From contig NC_046681.1 of NCBI RefSeq assembly GCF_009870125.1, forward strand, positions 10,987,001 to 11,051,000: a stretch of 64,000 nucleotides of DNA, read 5' to 3'. The position numbers and the translations under genes are program-made. A model generated the notes under the pieces. That model did no database searches, was not told where the DNA came from, and worked only from the letters and a program-made list of their open reading frames with translations. Positions 31,755 through 41,400 of the stretch are shown one piece after another. Positions within the stretch are counted from its first letter, which is position 1. Every line of letters starts with the position of its first letter. The stretch is from Drosophila pseudoobscura. Taxonomy: Eukaryota; Arthropoda; Insecta; Diptera; Drosophilidae.

Positions 31755-34599
31755 CGTCGAGTGGCCTGGCCGGGATCGGCCAAGCGGAGCAAGAGTCCCT
31801 GAGAGCTCTCCAGAATGCTGTGGCCGAGATGGAGGCGGATCTAAACATCTTCGACAGTGATGGGGATAGCATCGTCAATACCAGTGATAATGCCGCGTCG
31901 TCTTTCACGGAACTCGAGAAGGAGGTGGGGACCGCTGTAATAGAAAAGGTGCACCAACTGCTGCCAGAGTCATTGACGCCGCTAAAAGAATTGCTCGTGG
32001 CACCCGTGGGGCAAATGGTTCAGGAAAATCTAAAAGAACTCCAAGAGGAACCCCAGAACTCGCACAATCAACAGGTGGCAGCTATGAAGGTAAAAGTGTA
32101 CGGACAGCTCCAAGAACTGGCCATTGGATCATCGGAAGAGCAGAAACCAAAAAAGCTCCAAACCGATACGAATCCAGTCTTCGAAACTGAGAATCAACGA
32201 TATGTGAGAGAGAATTTTGAAAAAATATCAAGTATCTTAATTCCTACGTCTCCCAAGAAGACAATGGAAGAACAGACCACAAAACAGGAATCTCATCAAA
32301 ATGAAGATATAGAGGAGCTACAGGAACCAGAATCTACCGAAAACTCAGTTGCAGAACAGCAAGAAAAGATAGCAGTCGATGTACATCCATCAATAACAGT
32401 GCCAGTCGAAGAAACATCGGAAAAGCAGGAGCCGAAAGAGCTCGAAACCGAAACAAGTCCAGTCTCAGAAACTGAAGAACAACGATATGTGAGGGAGAAT
32501 ATTGAAAAAATCGCAAGTGTCCTACTTCCGTCTACTTCTCCCAAGAAGACAATGGAAGAACAGACCACAAAACAGCAATCTCATCAAATTGAAGATGGTC
32601 TACAGACCACGTCTAAGCCATTGGAGGGCAATATAGAGGAGCTACAAGAGCCACAGGAACTAGAATCTACCGAAGGGCCAGCTGAAGAACTGCAAGAAAA
32701 GATAGCGGTCGATGTACATCCAGCAATATCAGTGCCAGTCGAAGAAACATCGGAAAAGCAGGAGCCGAAAGAGCTCAAAACCGAAACAAGTCCAGTCTCA
32801 GAAACTGAAGAACAACGATATGTGAGGGAGAATATTGAAAAAATCGCAAGTGTCCTACGTCCGCCTACTTCTCCCAAGAAGACAATGAAAGAAAAGACCA
32901 CGGAGCAGCAATCTGATCGAAATGAAGATGGTCTGCAGCCCACGTCCAAGCCATTGGTGGACAATAAAGAGGACAAAGTGCCATCATCGATGTTAATTCC
33001 TGTCAAAAAGAAGCTACAGAAACCACAGGAGCTGGAATCCACCGAACAGCCAGTTGAAGAACTGAAAGAAGAGATAGCAGAGCCAGTCAAAGAACTGGCC
33101 ATTGAAGCAGTGGAAGACCAGCTTAAAACTGAAACAAATCCAGTATCAGAAACTGACGATGAACGATTTTTAAGAGAAAATTTTGAAAGAATCGAAAGAA
33201 TCCTACGTTCTACTCCTCTTACGTTGACAATGAAAGTACAGACCATGGAACAACAATCTCATCGAAATGAAGATGGTCTACAGACCACGTCTAAGCCATT
33301 GGAGGATATAGAAGACAAAGTGCTACCTTCGATGTCGGTGCCCCTCAAAGAGAAGCTACAGGAGCCACAGGAGCTGGAATCAACCGAAGAGCCAGTTGAA
33401 GATGTGCTAGAGGAGCCACATGACCAGTCAGTGGAACAAAAGCAACATGAGGAGGTTCTACAATACCTACCTACCTACAATACAGTGGAAAATATTATAG
33501 AGGCACCACAAAAAGAGCATGACAAGTCAGTAGAGGACACAATGCCACAGGAGCTGCCAGAAGATATACCGGTCGAGGTGCCATCGATATCCGGAACAAT
33601 AGAGGAGATTCAAGAGGAGCCACAAGAGGAGCAGGATCTAACCGTCACGTTGCAGGTAGCAGCAGAAGGTGAGCAACATGAGCTGAAACACCAGCAGTTT
33701 GATGAGCCATACCATCTTCTCCTTCCAATACAGCAGAAGAGCTTGCACTCGCCTCGGAGACCGCGGAAGCCAAACAGGAACCTCTGGCGGAGGAGGGGCA
33801 GTCTGCTGTGACTCCTACAAATGTTCTTTCCACAGCAGAAGAGGAGATGCATGAAGCGCCACTTGAGGATTCCCAGGCAACGTTGGTGGAAGGGACCAAA
33901 GAGCTGGAACAGAATCAGCACCACGACCAACTGCAGTTCAATGCGAATGCAGTGGAAGGATCTCCTCGGGCAGAGCTACAAGAGAAGAAAATTGACGAAA
34001 TTCTACCTAGTACTTCCACCTCTAGAACAGGGCTGCTCGAGGAGTTCATGCAGACGCTGGATGATGAGAAAAATGGCGTGCAAATCAAGAAGCTAGTAGA
34101 AGAGATCATCAAGCTGCAAAACGAGCAACCCGACGAGACACTACCAAACACGATCCATCAAGAAAAAGAGATCCCAGACATCCAGGAAGAACAGCAAGAC
34201 AAGGATGAGGATCTACTATCTACTACGTTCCACGAGATGGAAACTGGGAGCCGTAGCCACAGCCCCTTGTTGGGGATGGCTGGGCTTAGAGCTTTGGAAG
34301 GATATATGGCGCACGGTATACTGCGCCATCTGATGCCCAGCGATGTGAACCCAGACGAAGTAGTTCCGGTTGAGCAGGAGGATAATACCCACCGCAGCGC
34401 CTTGGAGATAGAGGAAGCACCGGCTGGACAGGTGGCAAATGTCGGGGATGAGGAGACGAACCAGCTATTCAGCAAGACGTTGAATCGCTTTCGCCAGCTC
34501 CTGAATCATCTGCGGGCTTACACGATTCCGATGGACTGTATACCACTTGCGCTGGTCGGCACGGCATTTTTGTTGATGATCTACTTCCGCAAGTTTTAG
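31433..34599 (+). CDS. Acidic repeat-rich protein with C-terminal membrane anchor (function unknown)
   Basis: Exons 31433-33668 and 33734-34599, 1033 residues. The 65-base intron (GTGAGC..CCAATACAG) explains an apparent frame change: after it AEELALASETAEAKQEPLAE continues in frame. A 57-base 5' UTR intron (31367-31423) precedes the ATG. The N-terminus has basic, Tyr/Ser-rich RIPVPKASYSFSYSKPRQYK. The middle is rich in Glu, Gln and Pro, with four diverged repeats around ETE.QRYVREN.EKI (near residues 247, 342, 452 and 570), probably partly coiled coil. The last 20 residues, CIPLALVGTAFLLMIYFRKF, form one hydrophobic segment at the very end, as in tail-anchored proteins with a cytosolic N-terminus. 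No signal peptide is seen. I do not recognise the family. The gene is real by length, composition, splicing and poly(A) signal. Confidence 0.82.
32100..33400 (+). repeat. Internal coding repeats of the 31433 gene
   Basis: Four units with the core ETE.QRYVREN.EKI..(V/I)L, followed by SPKKTM.E.TT.Q.SH..EDGLQTTSKPLE and ELQEPQELESTE. Core positions are near 32172, 32458, 32788 and 33140, so the spacing is about 285-350 bases. Units 2 and 3 are nearly identical at the DNA level (around 32360-32520 and 32700-32860), pointing to recent unequal exchange. Confidence 0.75.
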
Positions 34600-34726
34600 G
34601 CGCACAATAATTGAAAATGAAAAAAAGACAAAAATCCAAAAAGTGCAAATACAATATTCCTAGATCAAGCGTTACAAAATCGCACAACGCATTGTTGTTG
34701 AGTTGCTAAATTAAATTATATTTCAA

Positions 34727-34732
34727 AATAAA
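34727..34732 (+). terminator. Poly(A) signal of the 31433 gene
   Basis: AATAAA 128 bases after the stop, with a second one at about 34745. Confidence 0.6.
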
Positions 34733-34827
34733 TATTCATTCAAATAAAACCCATTGCAAGTATCAATTTGTAATTTAAAATCATCGCGCCAAACTATAGC
34801 AGTGTTGCATTGAGACCTTGTATTCCG

Positions 34828-34898
34828 CTAGATGGCGCCAAAATAATCAGGTATTGATCAACACTGATAGTAAACGATTCCGATAGCTTAAGCTATCG
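34828..34898. promoter_or_regulatory. Candidate boundary element
   Basis: CTAGATGGCGCC at 34828-34839 resembles the GGCGC-containing core of fly insulator sites. CGATAGCTTAAGCTATCG at 34881-34898 is a perfect 18-base palindrome with one CGATA in each arm, the core bound by BEAF-32. It lies between two differently regulated convergent genes. Inferred from motifs only. Confidence 0.3.
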
Positions 34899-34959
34899 TG
34901 TGCTGAAATGCATATGTATGCGTTAAAAATTCAAAGAAATACGCTTAGTACAACTTTCT

Positions 34960-35850
34960 TAAATCTAAAAAAAGGACGAAAAGTCCGAAACTGCTGATAA
35001 GTAAAACCGCTCAAGAAGCGATAAAACAAAAAATAAAAGAAAAAAACAAGCCTATTTATATTCACAATCAATGCCGGCATTTTCTTGTTGCATCCCGTCA
35101 TCAAAATGTTATTTAGAATATTGGTATAGGCTCGAGGATAATTGGCATAATTTGCACACGTGCGTGGCACACACTTAACGAGGGACAATCACACCCCACC
35201 CCACTTGTAACTTGGTACAAGAGCGAATTTTGCGCGGGAAGCTTAGAACTCGCTTTCTCCTTTAGGGACAGCGACTGCGCCATTTACGCTTTTTTCGCAC
35301 ACACACACATACATATACAAACAAAAATACCGCGTGGCCGAAAAAGAAAACAAAATGCAAGACACCTATGACACGCATGCGACCCAGGGCTTATTTACAT
35401 ACGAAAAACTAATAAATGAATCAAATAATAATGCTTACACATAGTATTTAGCTACGATATATCGCGATATGCAATTTTTCTGCCATTCCATTGTTTACAT
35501 TCTCACGCTCTCAATCGACGCACGCTTATTTTCATAAATTTAACACTTTAAAGACAGGATTTTTCATATTTTCAGCGCCCTACACTAAAACTCATTACGT
35601 GACAATATATTCTGAATTGTTTACACAATTTTTCCGCTTTTCGCGAACCGAAACCGGGTAAATAACGCGGAGCTGATTGTAAGCGCGTGCAAATGGAAGC
35701 TGGAACTGGGATAGAGGAGAATTGGAAATGGTATTCTTTTCTGCTCCTCTTCCACGCTCTCTCCTAATGCTTAAGACATTGGATTGGCAATTCTTATTCA
35801 AAATGAAATTCCAATGTAATTCTCAAGTTCCCGTGTCTTCGTCCGTCGTA
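34960..35850. repeat. Dispersed repeat, copy 2
   Basis: Colinear with 23198-24010. Shared blocks include GAAACCGG, AACGCGGAGC, GCGTGCAAATGGAAGCTGG, and a CACACA run followed by CCGCG.GGCCGAAAAA. The right end has GTCTTCGTCCGTC (about 35838-35850), the reverse complement of the left end of copy 1. No protein-coding frame is present. Family unknown; probably a non-autonomous transposon. Confidence 0.5.
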
Positions 35851-36229
35851 ATCTTTCAATATTGTCGGAATTGTGTTTAGTAAACACTCTGTACATATAT
35901 AGATATGTGTGTACATATGTAGATATGTATGTATATATGCATTAAGTACATGCAAATCAGCTTTACAAGTGGGACTTTTGGTTTAGTTTTTGAGACAAGA
36001 GAACCGATTTTTGATTTTGATTTGGACACTGGGCACTGGATTTTCTGTCAGAATCAATCAAACAAATAGTGAAATATCATAGCCCTTCAGGCATATAATT
36101 TATAAATATATAATCCCCCCCAATTCTCTATGAAATAAGTTGACAATCAATTTGTTTTTGGTATAAAAATATATAATTATTAGTATCAAAATATAGTATA
36201 GTGTGTTTAGTATATGTAGTTCGCACTCG

Positions 36230-36780
36230 TGAACGTGTTTGACCGTGTATCCGATTGTACATCCGTTAGACTCCAAGGACGACCTCCTGCCAGCTGTGGG
36301 AACAACTCTATAGTGTCTGTTGGATCGGTAGATATTGTTAACAGGACAAATAAATAGTTTCGTACCAAACAAACCTTTTTCGCAGTTTTTTTTTTGATTA
36401 TTGTTTAATGCTGAACGGGTGGTGTTGATTGTTGTATTAGTCGTCTATGATCCAGCATCCATTGGACCCCGAAGAAAACCTACTGCCATCTAAAGTGAGA
36501 CCCCAGAGTCTGTTGGATCGGTAGATATTGTTAACTGGACTAATAAATAGTTTCGTAACAAACAAACATTTTTCGCGTTATTTGATTGGTGTTGATTGAT
36601 TGTTGTATTAGTCGTCTATGATCCAGCATCCATTGGACCCCGAGGAAAACCTACTGCCATCTAAAGTGAGACCCCAGAGTCTGTTGGATCGGTAGATATT
36701 GTTAACTGGACTAATAAATAGTTTCGTAACAAACAAACATTTTTCGCGGTATTTGATTGGTGTTGAGCTGTTAATTGTTG
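36230..36780. repeat. Tandem repeat of about 171-172 bases
   Basis: Two nearly identical copies (36430-36600 and 36602-36772) share TCGTCTATGATCCAGCATCC and GTCTGTTGGATCGGTAGATA. A more diverged copy precedes them (GTCTGTTGG at 36314), and a degraded one may follow to about 36850. No coding potential. Confidence 0.8.
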
Positions 36781-36871
36781 CATTTATTATTTTTCTAAGG
36801 AAGATAGGTAGATATAGTGAACTTATTACTCGAACCGGATCTAAATACTTTCTTACGAAACGAGCATAACT

Positions 36872-37230
36872 GTTGTTTTCTTTTCACTGTCTTTTGTTTG
36901 TTGATTGTGTTTTTCACTTTTTGCTTAAATTAGTTTTAAAAAAAATATCACTTTATTCTTAATCTCTAGTCAAATAAATATTGCCGAAAAAAAACTAAAA
37001 AATGTAATTTTTTTTTTACCGAGCTGTGAGTTCTCTGCCCCACGAACATTTTTGTTGTTTTCTTTTCACTGTCTTTTGTTAGTTGATTGTGTTTTTCACT
37101 TTTTGCTTAAATTAGTTGTAAAAAAATATCACTTTATTCTTAATATCTAGTCAAATAAATATTGCCGAAAAAAAACTACAAAATTTAGAATTTTTTTTAC
37201 CGAGCTGTGAACTCTCTAACACTCCGAATA
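36872..37230. repeat. Tandem repeat of 182 bases, two copies
   Basis: Copies begin at 36872 and 37054 with GTTGTTTTCTTTTCACTGTC, and both continue through AATAAATATTGCCGAAAAAA to ACCGAGCTGTGA. They differ at only a few positions and are unrelated to the 171-base family next to them. Confidence 0.8.
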
Positions 37231-38223
37231 ACACTGATACTTTTTCAGTATTCTCACACGTTCACGAATTTGACAACTGGGGTTTCGTTGGGCTTGGGTT
37301 GCTTGATTCTGTTTTTTTTTGGGATACATATATTTAATAAAAAAAGAAAACAAGGCATTCGGGTAGAAAGTTGTGTGTTACTGATCGATTTATATCATAT
37401 AATTAGGGAGATATAGCATCCATAGGGCTTATACTGCCGAAATTTTGGTGCGAAATAAAAGCACTGACTTCAAATAGTTTCATTTGTTGTTGTTTTTATT
37501 TTATACAAGAGAATTTCATAAAATTAATTGTCATACATACATACATAATAATTAAATTGATTTTTGTTTTTATTAAATTACAAAATAACGACTATATTTG
37601 ATTTGCTTTTTACAGCACTCGCGGAATTTGTTCAACAAGTTTTGGACACACAATCCTATATTGGTTGGAAAAATCTATATTTAAATGTATATAGTATAGC
37701 ATATAAGTATATAGTAAGTATGTATTGCAATTTGGTGGCTTGTCTGTCAAGCAAATATGATTTTCGATCCGAGTTGTGTTGTGGTATAGGTAAATAATAC
37801 TTAAGATTAAAACAATATAATTTCTTTATTATATTATGTTAATTTATGCATATAAGTTCGACTTAATTTCATTTAGTTTGCATACCTAAAGAGCACATAT
37901 TGGAGTTTTACTTATTTAAGATTTCAGATTTCTCTTTGCGTTTCGTTTCGAGCAGCTTTCTCTCTCTTAAAGCCTGGCATTAAGCCACGTAATTGCTGCT
38001 GTTATTGGCTGACATTTGGACTCGGATTCGATAGATGATTTTGTTCACAGCAATTACGTTGATTCAATGCAAGGCTCTCCCTCCAATGAGTATTTTGGGG
38101 GGCAGTGTTGGAACATTCCCTTGATCTGTCTGTGTGTGTGTGTGTATTTTTTGTTATATTTTTTTATGACCACATTTTACATTAAAGCAGCTTTTAATTA
38201 CATATGCTTTCGTTGTTTATTGT

Positions 38224-38431
38224 TTACTGCACTTCGCTATCACTATCACTCTTTTCTGCAAAAAAAAAACAAAAAAAAAATGAATATTTAAAGGTAAGAA
38301 ATAACGAAATAAGTACATACCCTTCTTGCCCGTGTAGGCATGACGTTTCAGTCGATCGTATAAGTCTTCTTTAGTTCCATAAAGCGAGGCATTCGACCTG
38401 GCCAATGTGCTCATCTTGCCCCCATGCAGAC
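38224..38431 (-). CDS. uif: uif coding exons 11-12: C-terminal cytoplasmic tail
   Basis: Exon 11 (38321-38431) reads [20 protein letters not shown] then [16 protein letters not shown]. Exon 12 (38224-38255) adds [10 protein letters not shown] and TAA. The 60- and 65-base introns have good GT..AG ends. The final EVQ is not a classical PDZ ligand. Confidence 0.8.
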
Positions 38432-41400
38432 CTGCACAAAATCAATTTTAGTTCGAGGAAAACTGTGATGGAAAACAATTCTATCGCATACCATCCTTCA
38501 TATACGTTTCGTTGTAGAAATTGGGCATCTCCCAGCCATCCTCCTCGTCGTCGTAGTAGTGCGCGTAGGTGCTGTGGTGCGAGGGGGCTATGGACTCCGC
38601 GTAAGGTGTGTGGGCGCCATAGTAGAAGTTCACCTGGGAGCCCGTTTGATCGATGGCGGGTGTTAGCATCTTCTTTGGATCACGGCGCTTCGTCGAGCGC
38701 ACGCATATCATCCAAATGAGCAGGACAATGATGATAATGAAGATCACCGCACCGGCAATGCCGCCGGCGATGTACGCAAACTCCGAACGCTCGGCGCAAT
38801 GGGGTCCGGTGAAGGAGCCGACGCAACGGCAAGAGGGTGTACCCTTCAGGTCCTTGACACAGGCGCCCGAGTTCTCGCAGAAGCCGTCGCACACATCCGT
38901 GCAGGCCATGCCCGTGCCATTGAAGCCCGGCTTGCACTCGCACTTGAAGTCCGAGGTCTCTGGTACCATGATGCAGTAGGCATTCGCATCGCAGTGGGGC
39001 TTGCCCTCGGCTATGTGCTCGCAGGGATTGGTGCATTCGCTCTTGGAGGTGGCGCCGGTGATCTTGGTGCTGTGATTGGGCGGGCACTGGATGCAGGCGG
39101 TCTGCTGCGACTCGGACTGATAGAAGCCCTTCCTGCACTCAATGCACATATTGAGGGTGGCATTCAGATAGGTTCCGGGCGAGCAAACAGGCAGGGTGCA
39201 CTCCTCCACGGAACTGGCACCCACCTTGGGTGTGGTGCGTCCCAGGGGACAGGCGGCGCACGAGGGCTGTACGCCCTGCAGGCGATAGGTTCCGCGCGGG
39301 CAGGGCTCGCAGCGACCATCGGCGCCGAGCTGCTGGCCAGAGCTGCACTCGTCGCGGCACTCCTTGCGCGAGGTCGCCTCCGTGGAGCGGGTGGTCTGAC
39401 CCAGGCCGCACAGATCGCAGCCAAAGGCTCCCTCGTTCGACTGATAGAATCCATGTCCGCATGAGCGGCACAGACCTGTCTCCGCATCGAAATACTTGCC
39501 AGCCGGACAGCGTTCCTTGCAGTCGGCGGCCGACCGGGCTCCAGGTCCAGCCGTGACTCCAGGACGACCTGCAATCACCGGACACTTGCTGCACTGCTGC
39601 TGGCCCGCCTCCGACTGATAGGTGCCGCGCGCACAGGCAATACACGTCTTGTTGGCACTGTCGTAGTAGGTGCCAATGGCACAGGGCACACAGTCGGGTA
39701 TCATCACCACCTGACCCACGGGACAGGCATACTCCGAGCCGAGCTCCAGGGAGGCCGGATCGGGCACTGTGTTGGGCAGGATCTCCTGCACGGCAAACTG
39801 ATCGTCCTCGAGGATGAGTTTCTCCAACAGCTGCTTGACACTCGAGCGTTCGCCCGTCGATGTATGGACCACAGGATCGCTAAAGAGGCAGCAGGAAAAT
39901 TACAAGTTACTACGTGGGTTTTTAAGGGATTTTCATTTGTATATTAATACAATTAATCTTAATGGTGGATTTCTCGGACTCTAGTTAAAGTTTATGAGAT
40001 AAATATTACTTGATTTGAGCAACAGATATCCATTGTTTTCTATTGAAATATCTTTGTGCAAGTAATATTTTTCGTATATTCTTTAAATAAACCAAGAGAA
40101 ACCCACATCGAGTGGTGTTAGCACGCATAGACATGTAGTATGGTATTAGAAAAAGCATTAGAAAGTGTTTTTGCATGGCGATTGGTTTGGTTTTTTTGGT
40201 GGATTGGTGCTGGGCAGATATATCGGGGTGCATGAACCGCAAAACGAATGGAATGCTAAGGACATGGACATACTTTACAGCCGGGAAGGCTATCTCCAGG
40301 GTGTATGTATCACCGCCAGTTTGTTGGCGTCCCTGGCGACCCGTCAATGCCAGATCGTCATCCTCATCGCTGTAAGTTTTTGTGGGTTAACGAACAAATA
40401 CAATACATAAAACATATAACATATACACAGGAAGTACACACAAAATATATATATAAAACACGACATGCTGGACCACTGAGGGTCTCTCTTTTGGGGCTCT
40501 ACTTACTTGACCACCGGCAGTTCCGCCTCCATCACATAGACACCGCCGTCCTTGGCCTGGCGACGCACGCGATTGTTCTGCGCCCCTCTGTAATGATCGC
40601 ACTTGACATCGATCTGAATGTCCTTGCACTCTCTATCGAAAAACAAAGATTAATTCGATATCAAAGCTTTCTTTCATGCAAAAACAAACCTCGTTCCCTC
40701 GATGGCATACGAGCAGAAGTTCCAGTCCCTGTTCAATCCATTCACAGAGTTCGTCACCTTCTGCCGCAGCACTGCCTGTCCCGCCTTGTTGCACAGCACA
40801 TCCGAGGGGAAGAGCATCTTGATGCGGAACACACGCTGCGCGGGCTTCGAGGGCGAGCAGGATGGATAGACCAGAGGCATCGAGAGTTCGCGCGTGGGAC
40901 GCCAGAAGCCCTCGGCTCCGCAGGTGTAGAATTCGGGCACTTGTTCGGAGAAGCGTAGACCAGCATTGCAGGCAATCTCACACACCTTGAACTGTCCGCC
41001 TGCGCCCCAGTCCTTGCAGACCTGCGAGCCACCCACGGGATCAGCCAAGGCTGGGCAGAAGTCAGCTAAACAAATAAATTTCAGATTTAAATAAATGATA
41101 TTTAAAAGCAGGATATTTTGTGGTGGATACTTACTCAACAGCGAAACCTTAAAGCTGCAGGAAGCCGTATTGCCAGCCGCATCGGAGGCAATGTAGGTGA
41201 TATCGTAGGTGCCCCAGAGGAGGGTCGTGCCCGAGCGATGTCCATTGCGTTCGTAGATCTTCGTGACGCCAATATTGTCGCTGAAGTGTGGCTCATCCCA
41301 GGTGACGACGGCCGAACCGTTCTTGGCTATGACCCACAGATCGCCAGGGCAGTGCTCGACGACTGGTGGCTCCTTGTCCACAACCAGCTGCTGGCAATTG

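Larger units (their letters stand above)
34760..38220. other. Repeat-rich spacer between the 31433 gene and uif
   Basis: No coding gene is supported. It contains a CTAGATGGCGCC motif and an 18-base palindrome (34828-34898), dispersed repeat copy 2, two tandem-repeat families (36230-36780 and 36872-37230), and then AT-rich sequence that probably includes the uif 3' UTR next to 38224. The uif poly(A) site was not resolved; a minus-strand AATAAA (38215-38220) lies only a few bases past the stop and may not be the one used. Confidence 0.55.

Noticed and set aside
33669..33811. A frameshift in the 31433 gene, suggesting a pseudogene
   Set aside because: A 65-base intron with GTGAGC and CCAATACAG ends restores the frame exactly, so no mutation is needed.
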